DNA of 64,000 nucleotides from Adiantum capillus-veneris (taxonomy: Eukaryota > Streptophyta > Polypodiopsida > Polypodiales > Pteridaceae), in NCBI GenBank assembly GCA_014529385.2, contig CM043954.1, positions 8,249,806 through 8,313,805 on the forward strand, given 5' to 3'. A program made the translations under genes and the position numbers. Under the pieces are notes generated by a model, which worked only from the letters and a program-made list of their open reading frames with translations, searched no databases and was not told where the DNA came from. Numbering within the stretch: position 1 is the first letter of the stretch; every line of letters starts with the position of its first letter. Of the stretch, positions 10,261-22,501 are shown one piece after another.

Positions 10261-10693
10261 CCTTTTTGAGCGTGTCATTTCACAATCCTTCTATGAAAAG
10301 GACTGATAGTCTTTCATCCTGAGGTATTTCTTGAGCAAGGCATCGTTCTATGTAATGCTTGAAATGAAATGATGCTTCCTTCACTTTCTCTTTCTCCTTT
10401 TACCTAAACACATAGATCTGGGAGACAGTGTTATGCTTGATCCCCCTCTTTGAGAATTCCTCAGCAAATTTTCAGAGAAGCTGCTCAATTCTTGGGATTT
10501 CCAAGCTGTTTAGTGGTTGGAACCAGGTCAAAGCAGTCCCTTCCAAAGTCAACCCAAATCCTTCATATTGAGTATGGAAATCAGTTACATGTTCCGCCTT
10601 CAACACTTGTTTGAAGATTGAAACATGGGCATATGGATCTCCGAATACATTATACTTTTTGGGTACGTATTTTTCCACCTGATATGGTCGCAT
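10261..10693 (-). pseudogene. gag core (retrotransposon gag fold) of element A
   Basis: MRPYQVEKYVPKKYNVFGDP and HTQYEGFGLTLEGTALTWFQ match the Retrotrans_gag core of element C at 32150-32320. The C-terminal part of the core lies at 10261-10471 in another frame (capsid-like text around the GLRNDTLKKDLHLKA equivalent). In live elements this domain assembles the virus-like particle. Stops and frameshifts disrupt it. Confidence 0.65.
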
Positions 10694-10773
10694 ACGTCTA
10701 ACAGTGGTACTACCAGTGGTATCCTATCCGCTATACTTCGTCAAGTCGATCCTGTGTAATAGTCATAGGGATT

Positions 10774-11704
10774 CTAGTGGTGTAAGTCTCGTTCATGTCC
10801 AAAAGACTCCTCCACCCTGGTTCTCAAGGGGCTCACATGTACAGTCTCAGGTCTGGTGTGAGTGGTCATGGTGTTTACCTCTTCTGGATTTACATAGTAT
10901 TGGTGGAGTGGTCCTCCAAAATATGTATATGTATCTAATTTCTTACGGTCCATTGGAGAGTACTTTCGGCCATACTTGTCTATTATGAACACTTGAATAC
11001 TTCTCCCCTCCGTGTACGTGTAAACATACAAGTTTTTTTGGTCCGTCAATTCCTTGATGCGGAGCTCGTCACATCTATAATAGAGTGTTTGTTCTCCATT
11101 ATTGAACTTATAAAGCCCCACATATGTGCTGTCTGTATTAATGTGCTCTATCTCATTGGTGCGTCTAACTACCATGTTTTGTTTCTCCATTTCGGTGGTT
11201 CATCGCGGCCAGCTCATTCTCTACCTTGTCCTTGGTGTCAGTCATTCCCCATTCATCCACAATAAAAGGGTTATGAACCACTAGGTACATTATTCCCTCT
11301 TGATCAAAATATCTATCCCCATCATAATCAACATCTACAAGGTCTCTGAACTCGCTCGGCTTATTTTCCAACTTAACATAGTAGCGGTCCATTCCATCCT
11401 TGTAGATTTTGGTCTTAAGCACATTTTCAAATTGAAACTTCAAATACAACAATTCTACATCAGATGCAGGTTGAGAAGGACCTTCACCCATCGAAGTTGT
11501 TCCCTTAGGGTTTGACTTGTTAGAATCTTCAATCATGAGGCTGTATGATCTCTCAGACAAAGTGTGAGAGAAACTCTCCTCTAAAATGGGTTCCAAAGGC
11601 GGCAGTGGTCTCTGATTCATACTTTCTTTTGTCGAGTGATTACTCCCTTGATCAAAGAAGTTGGGACTCCTATTCTGGTACAATCTTCTTGATTGCAAAT
11701 TCAT
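10774..11704 (-). pseudogene. gag N-terminal region of element A
   Basis: I choose ATG at 11704 because MNLQSRR aligns with MNLRSGR, the gag start of element C. The text KIYKDGMDRYYVKLENKPSE and a second block with LYKFNNGEQTLYYRC and YTYFGGPLHQYYVNPEE are shared with C (31265-31790). This extra region of roughly 280 residues before the standard gag core is a family trait. Its function is unknown. A frameshift lies between 11165 and 11190. Confidence 0.7.
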
Positions 11705-13221
11705 GAAGGACTGGTAATACAAAATCCAAGCCGAGTTACCTCATTAGCTAGTTTGAATCTCCCATTTGATCTTGCTTGCTGGGTAGTATCCTCTAGTACC
11801 TACTCCCTGTCAAAAATTTTCTTGATATAGCTATGAACTGTGTCAGGGGGATCCATGTTCCTTCGTTCCATGGTCCACAGCTAGTCCTTGGCCTAGTGAT
11901 GCTGCCTATATGGTTTTTGAATGTTTTAAAGCTTTTAGGTCAGCCAAAAGTCAGTTTTAGGGTTTGTTTCAGTGGTTTCCCCCTTGATCTGTTTTTTCCC
12001 CCATTTTTCCCTCTTTTTGAACTTTTCTGATAAGAGTCCTTTTGGAGAAAGTGTTTCAATTACTATTACCTTCAGCCCTGCACATTATCAGCTCAAAATT
12101 CCAAAAAGGTACATGGATCGTGATCCATGTTTGGCAAGATTTTGAATTGATACTTTGTGAGCTGGTCACACAAGGTATGGTGATGCTATTCCCCAAATCT
12201 TTTTGGATTTGATCAATTTTCTCCAAGTGAAAAGCAAGATTTTGTGTCTGTTTTGCGGTTTTTTGCAAACAACTCTTTTTTTGGTATTTTGATCAAAGTT
12301 TTTCACTTTTTGTCTAGGACTCCTTTTGGAAAAGTTGTTCAACTAGCTATCAGGAGTACACTGGTCAAATCTTACTATCAAATGTCTAAGTGGAACATGG
12401 ATCGGATCCATGTTGGGAAACATCTAGACATGAAATTTGGTTCTGTTGGTTCCCTGCCTGCAGTTGATCCCAATTCTCAGCTCTTTTTTAATTTGGACAA
12501 GTAAAAGTTTTGTTTTTTCTCAAATTTACAAGGTTTTGCTCTGCTTACCACAATCTTTTGATTTTAATTATCTTCTAGCACTCTACTTCTGACCAAACTC
12601 AAGGTTCTAATGCCTGAGAGCCTGTTCTAAGCAAAGGAAACATTTTTGCACATTTTGCCAAAAAGTACATGGATCACGATCCATGTTGGACAGGAAAAAT
12701 TGAAGTTTTCTACACAGTCTATTTTCAGCAAGTGTTTTTATCCCATTTTTGAAGGTTCTGCTGGGTTTGGTTCAGTTTTGAAGCTCTGACCATCACTTCT
12801 TCAACTTTTTAGAGTTATTATCTTCAACACCAAAATAAGGCTTTTGACAATTGTTTCCTTGATCCTTTTGGCCCCAAATGATGGTGTAATTTGTTTCCTA
12901 AGCTACTCCTATAAACTGAAATGAATATGCAAACATAAATGAACTTAACAGTACAAAAATAACAGCTACGTGTGTGGTGGAAGTCCTTTCCAAGCATGGG
13001 AAAATCAAAGAACAAAATACTATCTTGTACTTCACTCACAACTTTTTTTCCCCTTAAGGAGTAGCACTAGCTAGTCTTAGACTCGAGTCTCTACCAAGCA
13101 CTAACCCTACGTTTAGCGGCTTCACTCTCTATGTGTAAGTGGAACGGGTATCAAAAGCTTTGAAGGGAGATATTTTTTTATTTTTTGTACATTGAGTCAC
13201 TTGCCACCTAAGGATCAGTTT
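11705..13221 (-). other. untranslated leader of element A
   Basis: About 1.5 kb between PBS and gag with no credible ORF. It contains the palindrome series listed separately. In the gypsy lineages with giant elements such leaders carry packaging and translation signals; here only the palindromes stand out. Confidence 0.65.
11839..12686. repeat. ACATGGATC/GATCCATGT palindrome series in the A leader
   Basis: Inverted repeats with 9-10 bp arms and a 1-2 nt centre lie at 12111-12130 (centre GT), 12394-12414 (centre G) and 12667-12686 (centre AC). A degenerate fourth has only the right arm GATCCATGT at 11850-11858. Centre-to-centre spacings are 272, 283.5 and 272.5 nt. The sequence differs from the element C palindrome but the spacing is alike. 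Confidence 0.85.
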
Positions 13222-13239
13222 CCCAGTCAGGGGCGCCAA
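13222..13239 (-). other. probable PBS of element A
   Basis: On the minus strand TTGGCGCCCCTGACTGGG follows the LTR end ...GCTAACA. The TGGCGCC start is the usual gypsy PBS hallmark; the exact tRNA is not identified. Confidence 0.6.
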
Positions 13240-13600
13240 TGTTAGCGGGTCGCTGCGACGACGGATGTCTGCAACATAGCTCTTTTGTACTAATATAATG
13301 TCAATATGGAAGGAAGCGACTCGGGATGGGGCACGGAGACTTAATGAGAGTGGCAATCTCATCAAAGTGAACTACGAGGGCTACTCAATCTACTACAAAA
13401 GCAAATCAACCACTTCCTAGTCAGACAATCACTATGCGTTGGATCGCACCGCTCTAGGTCATCACGCCATTTTGGCATCCAAACAAATTTGGAATGGAAC
13501 AAAACTTAAGGAGCAGTATCACAACATCTAAGGGCTTCCGAGTACTTTTGTTTTAGTTTTCTGCATATTTTGTCAAAATCTCCAATCTAATGATATCTCC
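13240..13600 (-). repeat. 5' LTR (partial or unresolved) of element A
   Basis: The LTR 3' end reads ...CCCGCTAACA on the minus strand at 13240, next to the PBS. The outer boundary cannot be placed because no second copy exists in the window; sequence beyond about 13600 grades into element B'. Confidence 0.5.
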
Positions 13601-13605
13601 TTAGT

Positions 13606-13937
13606 TCAAACTAAGGGTTTTGACTTAAAAGTTAAGGGAGCTTTCCCACGGCCATCTGGCCACTTACAAGGGTGTAGACTCAGAGAAGTTGAGATGGTAT
13701 TGTCCGATTCATCATAATTACAAATCATCATAGGCTGAATTACATGGATTTCATTAAAAAATTGAGTAGTGTTTATAGGGTTTGATGTGCTACGCCTGTA
13801 TCCATCGTATTCGCCAAACACTCTGTTTGGTTCTTGGGTTGTACTACCTTGGGTCCCCGCCGAGGGCTCGAAACCTAAGGCTACCTAATTTTCTCGTCCT
13901 CTAGCACACAAACAGAGCACAGATGCATGTGCCTTTG
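13606..13937 (-). pseudogene. N-terminal coding remnant of element B'
   Basis: Minus-strand sequence from 13937 to about 13840 parallels the start of the element B ORF (the MHL start and the conserved plus-strand run around TACCTTGGGTCCCCGCCGAG versus TACCTTGTGTCCCCGCTGAG in B). The frame carries early stops. To the left it is lost against element A, so the protease and tail seen in B are not present here. Confidence 0.5.
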
Positions 13938-14164
13938 TGCTACCATATACTTGTGGTAGTGATGTCTGTGAACACACTAGGACCGCCGGGGCATTTTTCC
14001 CCTCTTTAGGAGGTTTTTTCCCCCGAGCATTGTATATACGCCCATCACTCTAGGGCTATCTATCTTTCCATTGCACACTAAGTAACACACTCTCTATTGT
14101 GTGCCTTGAGCTTCCTTCGTCTTCTCCAAGATGTGTGTGTTTCTCTGCAACCCTAATTCCAACA
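13938..14164 (+). repeat. 5' LTR of the copia element
   Basis: Starts TGCTACCATATAC and ends TTCCAACA; 227 bp; a TATATA box candidate lies at 14033-14038. Confidence 0.93.
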
Positions 14165-14166
14165 AT

Positions 14167-14178
14167 TGGTATCAGAGC
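14167..14178 (+). other. copia PBS, initiator tRNA-Met
   Basis: TGGTATCAGAGC two bases after the LTR. Confidence 0.93.
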
Positions 14179-14485
14179 AGGTTACGTCCTCCGGGGCTTA
14201 GTCGCCAGCTGCTACAACACACACCTGCTCACTTTTTCTGATTACAATGAGGTTTGGTGAGCATTCGCAGGTCAACAAGTATTTTGGGCTCATTTCGGCC
14301 TCCATTTCCACAGCAGGCAGGTCTGCACAGGCAATTTTATCATTTTGTATAGAATTTACGTCATTGCAGATTTTTGCATACCAGGTGCCTTACAGTCTTC
14401 TACGGTTTGTGCTATATAGCACGTGTTGTTCCCGCTCCGTTTCTACTATTTTCGGGTAGTTTTCACATCAGGTGCAGCATTTACC

Positions 14486-15480
14486 ATGGCTCACAACAAC
14501 ATAGATGTCTTCAAGATGTTTGCTGCTGAGACAGGTTGGATGGGGACAATTACCCTATGTGGTCTTATATGATGCAACACGTTCTTGTGTCAAAGGGTGT
14601 CCCGAATATTGTGCAGGGCATTGATGTATTTCCTGGTTCTAAGGATGCAGGCGATGTTGAGGATGTTGCAGGTCTTGCTGCAAGGATTTCTGCTATTAGA
14701 GTTGTTTTGCCTATGACAGAACAAGCTCGTTGGGATGTAAAGGATGCGCAAGCTCATGCATTAATTGCGTTGTCTGTGAAATGCACCATTGTTCCTCACA
14801 TCCATTCAGCAAAATCTACAAAACAGGCTTGTGATATTTTGGCTGGTCTTTATGCAAGTCACAATGAGGCTAAAATTGCTTTGCTACGTAAAGAGCTGGA
14901 GTCAAAGATTATGCATGAGGAAGATAATATGGACACTTTCCTTGCTAGTGTCAGGGATATCAATGAGCAACTTATTTCTGCAGGTGAAGTCATTTTAGAC
15001 AGTTCCCTTGTGCATACTGTTCTTGATGCCTTACCAGATTCTTACCAGACTTTTGCTAGTACTTGGAGACTTATGATCCAAGAAAATCCAAAAGTTGTCA
15101 AGTTTGATGCATTATGCACATTGCTGTTGCAAGAGTTACTTTATAGAAAAAATAGGACTAGACAGCATGCAGTTGAACAGGCTTTTATTGCTTCTCAAAG
15201 AAAGGGTGGTAACAGTAGTGCAGCCACTTCTTTTGGTTCTGCTGTGAGTGGCAAAAATTTTGTTCCTAATGCTTTTGTTGTGGCAGCACTTCGTCTGGCA
15301 ATTCTGGTGATAAGGGCAAAAAGAAGATGCGTTGCCATTATTGTAAATCTAATGATCACTTGATCAAGCAGTGTCCTAAGTTGAAGTCCAAAGAGGCTAA
15401 GAAGAAAGAGGGTGGTTCCACTGCAAATGCTGGTTCCACTACAAAGGGGACTATGAGGCTGATGTCGATGCAGAATGGGC
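14486..15480 (+). pseudogene. copia gag with zinc knuckle
   Basis: An ATG at 14486 starts MAHNNIDVFKMFAAETG, but the frame shifts by one base near 14533. The gag core then reads LDGDNYPMWSYMMQHVLVSK from 14536. This is the UBN2/copia-gag type, forming the particle shell. A second frameshift near 15280 hides the knuckle CHYCKSNDHLIKQC (CX2CX4HX4C) at 15333-15374. It ends in lysine-rich and SMQNGLLA text near 15488. Two frameshifts make it non-functional. The protease follows directly, as usual in a single copia polyprotein. Confidence 0.9.
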
Positions 15481-15539
15481 TTTTAGCATAGAGTGCACTT
15501 ACAATCCTGTTGTCCATGATGCATGCTTGTGAGTTTCTG

Positions 15540-15900
15540 CAAATTCACATGTGTGGTATTTCGATAGTGGTGCTACAAAGCACATTACCTCACATCGTGA
15601 ATTGTTCACCTCTCTTGAGTCTATCCTTCATGGAATTCTGTCACTTGTGCAAACAATGCCTCTTATCCAGTTCAGGGAGTTGGAAAGATTGTGCTTACTG
15701 CTGCTAATGGCAATTCTTTCACACTTTTTGATGCACTTTATGTACCTGGGATCAAGAAGAATCTTTTGTTTGTATCTGCACTTGCTAGACTTGGACTTGT
15801 AGTCAAATTTGTGAATGACAAATGTACAGTTCATGATCTCAGTTTTGGTTGATGAGATTGTTGCATTTGGGCTTTTGTGCCGTGGGCTGTATAAGCTCAC
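15540..15900 (+). pseudogene. copia aspartic protease
   Basis: WYFDSGATKHIT at 15554-15589 carries the DSGA catalytic signature (15563-15574). The rest is readable across frames up to YVPGIKKNLLFVSALARLGL near 15735-15800. Frameshifts around 15630 and 15800 break it. In a live element it would cut the gag-pol polyprotein. Confidence 0.85.
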
Positions 15901-15939
15901 TTTGTATGACAAGTGTGGAAAAAAATTTGCAAATGCAGA

Positions 15940-16872
15940 TGAAGATTCAAGGGCTATTTCATATGCAAAACTTTGGCATGCACGTTTTGGTCATCTGAAT
16001 TTTGCCAGTTTGCTGCGTTTATAGAAATCTGATAAGGTTGCTTCCTTGCCACCTCTTGAAGCACCTGTCAAACATGTTTGTGAAGGCTGTATTTTGGGTA
16101 AGATGCAGTGTTCTAAGTTTCCAAAGGATGGTTCAATTCGGGCAACATGCAAGTTGCAGCTTGTGCATAGTGATGTTTGTGGGCCCATGCAAACTCCATC
16201 CTTGGGCAATTACCTTTACTTCATGACTTTCATTGATGATTACTCCAAGCATGCATGGGTATTTCCGTTTAAAACAAAGTCTGAAGTTTTTATGTGCTTC
16301 AAACAATTTCTGGCTATGGCTGAAAATGTCTCCAAATGTACTATGGGCACCCTCCGTTTTGATCGAGGGGGGGAGTATATGTCTCATGAATTCAATGCAT
16401 TTATGGCTAGTCGTAGGATAAAACACCAATATATAGTGCCTTATACACCTCAGCAAAATGGTGTTGCTGAGAGGAAAAACAGGTCACTTACGGAAATGGC
16501 ACGATGTATGGTCAAAAGTCAATCTTTGCCACATTCTTTTTGGCTTGAGGCCATCATGTGTGCCACTTATGTACTCAAGTGTCCTACGAAAGCTTTGGAG
16601 TCTATTACTCCATATGAAGCATGGCATAATAGAAAGCCTTCTATTGAGCATATGCGTGTTTTTGGTTGTTTGGCATATGCTTTGGTGCCACAAACACAGC
16701 GCAAAAAATTGGATGATAAGGTTGTCAAATGTATTTTTGTTGGTTATAGTGTTGAAATCAAAGGTTACAGGTTGTATCATCCACAAACAAAACACATTCT
16801 AGTTTCAAGAGATGTAGTGTTTGTGAAGATTCTGTTTAACCCTTGCTGTCATGTACTAGACACAGTAATGTA
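15940..16872 (+). pseudogene. copia integrase
   Basis: The pre-integrase zinc region WHARFGHLNFASL (about 15978-16013) is followed by a stop at 16021 and then CEGCILGKMQCSKFPKDG. The catalytic core shows LVHSDVCGPMQTP, RFDRGGEYMSHEF and PYTPQQNGVAERKNR, supplying the D-D-E triad near residues 30, 110 and 142 of the 16046 frame. The C-terminal text KCIFVGYSVEIKGYRLYHP is typical of copia integrase. A stop near 16021 and another at 16870 interrupt the polyprotein. Confidence 0.92.
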
Positions 16873-17169
16873 AGCTCACATGACATTTATGACACTCTAT
16901 TGCCTCTTTTCGATGGTGGAAATACGAACGTAAGTTCCAATGAGGCAAATGTACAGCCTATGGGGGTTTCTAAAAATGTTACAGATCAGCCTATTACTGA
17001 TGCAGATGTACATGATGTACTTGATAAGGAAAGGGCTAAAAATGAGCAGGCTAGAGGTATGCCAAAATGGCTAGTGCACACTTTGTGTGACAGTAAATTG
17101 GATGCACCTTTGTCTAGTTGTACTCGTTCAGGCTCTTGCCATGCATCTTATGCATCGGATTAATATGAT

Positions 17170-18312
17170 TTGGATGTGTCTAGCTTACATGATGTTGAGG
17201 AGCCTCTGTCTTTTGATCCAGCACAATATTCAAAAAATTGGATGACTGCCATGCAATCAAAATATGATGCACTTATAGAAAATGACACATGGACCTTATG
17301 TGATTTGCCTCCTGGCAAAAAGGCCATTGGTACGAAGTGGTTTTACAAATTGAAATGCAAGCCGGATGGTGAGATCAATCGCCATAAGGCTCGACTTGTC
17401 GCAGAGGGTTATGCACAGCAAAAAGGCATAGATTATGAAGAGACTTTTGTTCCCACTTGTCGTATGACTGCTGTGCGTTTTCTATGTGCATTGGCAGCTC
17501 ATTTTGGATGGGATGTACATCAATCAGACATTGTTACTTCTTTCTTGAATGGTGACATATTTGAGGAAGTTTATGTAATGCAGCCTCGCGGTTTTGTCAT
17601 AAAAGGACAAGAGGACAAAGTGTGCAAATGTAACAAGGCTTTGTATGGGTTGAAGCAATCTCCTCGTTCTTGGTATGAGAAAGCTGACACTCATTTGGTC
17701 AAACAAGGCTTTCATAACAATCCAACACAAAGCACATTGTATGTAAAGCGTGAGGGTGATGTACTTCTCATTGTGGTTCTTTATGTCGATGATTTGCTAA
17801 TCACTTGACCAAATGAGAGGCATATTGCTGAATTTAAGGCTGATTTGAATGCTACTTTCAAGATGAAAGATTTGGGGTTGTTGCATCATTACTTGGGTAT
17901 ACAGTTTAAACAATGTAATGGTGGTATTTCCTTGTGTCAGAAAAGTTACATAGAGACATTGTTATGTAAGTTTGGACTTGAGGATTGCAAACCTATTGCC
18001 ACTCCCATGGAAACAGGTTTGAAGTTGAGTCTACATGATGCTAGCGATCCTGCTGATGTCACTCTTTATCAAACTGTTGTTGGCTTCCTCATTTATGTAT
18101 GCAACACAAGGCCGGATATTCAGTTTGAAATCTCACAAGTCAACAAATTTATGCATAGCCCATGGTCTAAGCATTGGCAGGCTGTCAAGAGGATTTTCCA
18201 CTACCTTAGTAGCAATTTACATCTTGGATTGTTGTATCCCAAGGGGGGATCATTGCCGCCAGACTTACATGCTTTTTCGGACTTAGATTGGGCTGGTTGT
18301 TTTGACACATGA
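17170..18312 (+). pseudogene. copia reverse transcriptase
   Basis: Typical copia RT: WMTAMQSKYDALIENDTWTL, GTKWFYKLKCKPDGEINRHK, ARLVAEGYAQQKGIDYEETF, DIVTSFLNGDIFEEVYVMQP, ALYGLKQSPRSWY, and the catalytic YVDDLLIT at 17782-17805. A TGA directly after YVDDLLIT (17806) and another at 18310 interrupt the frame. The second half (17845-18312) contains DLGLLHHYLGIQF and the connection region. An upstream linker of low similarity (16873-17163) ends in TAA. Stops appear to be C-to-T changes, consistent with methylation-driven decay. Confidence 0.95.
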
Positions 18313-18760
18313 GTGTCCACAAGTGGTTTTTAATTCATGCTTGGCAGTTCATGTATATCATGGTTGAGCAAGAAGCAACCTACTGTGGCCACTTCGAGTT
18401 GTGAGACTGAGTACAGGGAAGTCTTCACAGCTATGGTTGAGTGTTTATGGATCAGATACCTTATGACTGATTTGGGTGTTGGACAGGACACTGCCAACAC
18501 TATCTACACTAATAGTCAGAGCGCATTGGCAGTTGCAAGGAACCCAGTTTTTCATGCTCGCACAAAGCACATTGAGGTGCATTACCACTATGTCAGGGAG
18601 AGGCTCTCAGCAGGAGAGATCAGCTTGGCTTATGTGCCAACACAGGACAACCTTGCATATCTTTTCACAAAGACATTGTCTCATGAGAAGCTTGAAGCTT
18701 TACGCAAAGCTTTGGGCTTACTCCCCTTTGTGGATGATCATGTCCTCAGGGCATGGCACT
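18313..18760 (+). pseudogene. copia RNase H
   Basis: ISWLSKKQPTVATSSCETEY (18358 onward) is the hallmark of copia RNase H, with TNSQSALAVARNPVFHARTK and HIEVHYHYVRERL following. A TAA at about 18331 precedes it and an alternative stop ends it near 18832. RNase H would remove the RNA strand during reverse transcription. Confidence 0.93.
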
Positions 18761-18800
18761 TCCCTTTACTCATGTGCCAAATGTTGTTCACCGCATCACT

Positions 18801-18812
18801 CCAGGGGGGATT
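18801..18812 (+). other. copia polypurine tract
   Basis: CCAGGGGGGATT directly before the 3' LTR. Confidence 0.8.
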
Positions 18813-19039
18813 TGTTATCGTATACATGTGGTAGTGATGTGTGTGAACACACTAGGACCACCAGGGCATTTTTTCCCTCTTTAGGAGGTTTTTTCCCCCG
18901 AGCATTGTATATACGCCCATCACTCTAGGGCTATCTATCTTTGCATTGCACACTAAGTAACACACTCTCTATTGTGTGCCTTCAGCTTTCTTTGTCTTCT
19001 CCAAGCTGTGTGCATTTCTCTGCAACCCTAATTCCAACA
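18813..19039 (+). repeat. 3' LTR of the copia element
   Basis: TGTTATCGTATAC...TTCCAACA, 227 bp, same length as the 5' copy with roughly a dozen base differences. Confidence 0.93.
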
Positions 19040-19044
19040 TTTTG

Positions 19045-19773
19045 GTACCCTACAAGCGTTGATGAATACCCTCAAAGGTTAACCACTTGATTTTTTAGGC
19101 GTTTTGCACCCCGTTTTCACTCGTTTTTTGATGTTTTTCAATGTCTTTTTATGATCGGTTTTTGGATTAGAGCATGTGATAGCTCAAAACAAGCGTATAG
19201 ATTAGGGGATTGTGGTGTGCTTTACAACACAACATTCGGTTACCCAAAGCTCCGATGGTCCTCAAAAGGGTCAATTTTTAATTAGGCTTGAGGCTAAAAT
19301 AAGTAAGTTCAAAGAGTGATTGAGGCCTCAGCCTGGGTTTGGGCTTGGGCTTGGGGAATGTTCCCGATCCCTATCCTTCCTTTTATATAATTTTTTAAAT
19401 TTTTGTTGGATAAGGTTGTCGCGATTACGCCCGCGCGCACGTACACACATACCTAATCTACCTACTTGCAACTAACAGAGCTACTGTTATACACTATTTA
19501 ACACGATACTACAACAACTAATTAATTAACAAATCTACTTATTTCACCTTTAAGATCTAACGTTATAGATCTAATACCATAATTCTAACACCTTATCAAC
19601 AGAAAACAACACATTGCAGCAAAGAAATCTAACACCTTATTAACAGAAAATAGTACACTATAGCAAAAAAAAAGCTTCTCAACAGCCACACACCTTCTTT
19701 CTATACCTTTCCTACATCTCAAATTGCACCACAAAGCAGCATAGAGTGCTATTCGAGCTTAATGCAGGGCATC
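19045..19773 (-). other. leader of element B'
   Basis: Non-coding; homologous to the element B leader 49488-50469. It retains a GGG-rich block (19334-19356) in the same position as in B, but lacks the expanded GCAGAAA array. Confidence 0.65.
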
Positions 19774-19791
19774 TCCCCGGCAATGGCACCA
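19774..19791 (-). other. degenerate PBS of element B'
   Basis: Minus strand TGGTGCCATTGCCGGGGA, differing at a few bases from the TGGCGCCGCTGCCGGGGA site in B and C. Confidence 0.75.
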
Positions 19792-19795
19792 ACAA

Positions 19796-20412
<617 letters not shown>

Positions 20413-22500
20413 TCTTCCAATAAGAAATTTTGGCTCTATAAGACTTTTCAATGTTAAGGGAAACACTACCCAAAGAAAAATAAGCCATAATGCCACTAAA
20501 CGGAAATAATTATCCTGAAATAAATTATATAGAGATTAGCTATAAATTGAGTAGAATCTCAATCAACAAACTCAATAGAGGCCTCGTGAATGAATGGCAC
20601 AAATCTCAAATGTTATAAATTAACAAAATAAGTAGTTTCTACTACTATGTCGGCAAAGAAGAGTCAAGAATCCTCTCATCTCTCAATGCATATAGATCAT
20701 GAACACATATGTTGAGCACCCATGTCCACTACCATAAATATCCTATGATGAGAATACGATAAGGGAAACTTTAGTGATCTAATCCACCTTGCATTGGGTA
20801 ACCCGGCCCATAGTGTTCATCTTCCAAAAAACCTCAAGCATGACCCTCACAAAAGGCTAAGAAATGATACAACTAAAGTCAAGTATGAGAAATGACTATC
20901 TTTCCGACCAAGTCTCAAAAATGGTCGGGACTACCATACTAGCCAAGATGGATCCACAAATGCATACATAGGCATCAAAGTAATAAAAAATGTGCATAAA
21001 AAGGCACAAAAAACCGCAAGAGGCACTATCAACTATAAATCTTCTCAATAAACACAATCCAAATGCATAAAGTTTTGCCATGTATACTTAAAATCCCCAA
21101 ACACATCAGCCATGCTGATAGAACGCTTTTGGCATGTACAAAGTAGCATGTATATGCATGTAAATATGTACAAAAAGATGTAAATGCATGCATTTGGAAG
21201 CTTTGCAAAGTGGTGCACATTGTAAATAGTCAGGTTTGTGTATCGATAATGGGATGCACATACGTACCTGGACAGGGTGTCAAATCCTTAGATGTGGTTT
21301 CAAGGGGATTCTTTTGGCTCTAGGGAATGATTTTGAGATTTTTAGAATTTAAATAATGCAATTGGGAGGTGTGAGCACCCACCCACCCCCACCCCCCCCC
21401 CCCCCCCCTCCGAAAGTTTGACACATGCGATAAGTGTCTATTTGCGACACGTGATATGTAGCGATGCGTGAACCATCCTAGAAGTAGTCAAATGTGGAAT
21501 GTGGGTATGTGGAAATAAAATTTGGGTATAAGAGGCCAAGACTAGAAAATTTTGTGGATTTTGGAATCTGTTTGGTATTTTTCCCATGAAAAATGCCCAC
21601 TGGGGGTCAAAACATTTAAAAATGGTCCCAAAAAGGTCAAAAAATGGTTCAAAAAGGTGTGAAATGCCTTTTTTTTCCCACATCACTCATGGTATTGTGA
21701 GTGTTCAAGCTGGGGGAGTAATTTTAAATCCCATTATGAGCACTTTCACCTCTGTGTGTGTGGAAGGAAGCAGGGTTTCTACAAGTGGTCCTATCTAGTC
21801 AAATCTTGTTCGCGTCCTGTTTTCGAGTGAATGGAGGAGTAAATGAGAGTTTCTTCTCTTCAATTTTGCACTTGTGAGAGTCTATGTAAGTTATGAGGTT
21901 TCTATGGATGTGTGTGTGTGAGGAATTGAGGGAAGAAGGTGCATATTTATGCAAGACTATGTGACCCTATATAGGTGCAATTAGGGTTGGGGCTACTCCA
22001 ATAGTCCAACAGAGTGGAGTTTGGTGAAGCTTCTACAATAAATTGAGGGATTCCTTTTGTGGCTGGAATTTTTGAGTTTTGTATGCTTTTTTGGTATGTT
22101 TTTTTTGTCACCATCAAGTGTGATTTCAAGCCTTGATTAACTCCACTCACCGTGTAGTGTCTGCGGGCTTGCAAGGGCTTCTAGGTCGAGGTGTTTTGAG
22201 TTTGATAGGGATTGTGGGGAGAATTTTCATTGAGCTCTTGAGATTTTTTGTGTGAGGTGATAGAATCAAGTGAGTTTCTTGTGCTCTCTTGAGGCGTTAG
22301 GGTGTGTGAGTGTGCACACACTGGTCTTTTGCTCCATCATCCTTTGGCAACCCTCCTGGGGAACGGAAATCTGCCAGTTGTGCCCCAAGTGAAGCGGTTT
22401 TGCTGTGAAGTTTGAGAATATTTGAAGAAAAGTGGTGGTTTGGTTGAGGCACAATACTTCAAATTTTATCGAAGTACTCACATAAGGGAGAAGCAACTTT
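20413..22500. other. unassigned interval
   Basis: No recognised gene on either strand. A/T-rich with a C17 run at 21392-21408 preceded by CCCACCC repeats. The right part (about 21700-22500) may be the LTR or leader of the gag-protease remnant that follows, but no repeat partner or PBS was found. Confidence 0.5.
21392..21408. repeat. C17 homopolymer
   Basis: Seventeen C residues following CACCCACCCACCCCCA. Confidence 0.95.
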
Positions 22501-22501
22501 G

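Larger units (their letters stand above)
7697..13600 (-). mobile_element. element A: internally deleted Ogre/Tat/Athila-like Ty3/gypsy element
   Basis: Read on the minus strand: an LTR fragment from about 13600 to 13240, a PBS, a 1.5-kb leader with palindromes, gag (11704 to about 8690), the start of the protease region (8275 to about 8150), then abruptly a piece of the ORF2 found in element C (about 8095 to 7697). The RT, RNase H and integrase are missing. Gag and ORF2 match element C throughout, at the level of distant family members. The 3' LTR was not found, so the left end is truncated. The right LTR boundary is uncertain because it abuts element B'. Confidence 0.75.
13938..19039 (+). 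mobile_element. Ty1/copia element, full-length but decayed
   Basis: LTRs of 227 bp at both ends, an initiator-Met PBS, gag-protease-integrase-RT-RNase H order (the copia order, with integrase before RT), and a purine tract before the right LTR. Flanks CTTTG (13933-13937) and TTTTG (19040-19044) suggest a target duplication with one change. Coding is broken by about five in-frame stops and at least three frameshifts. It was inserted into the start of the element B' ORF. Confidence 0.95.
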
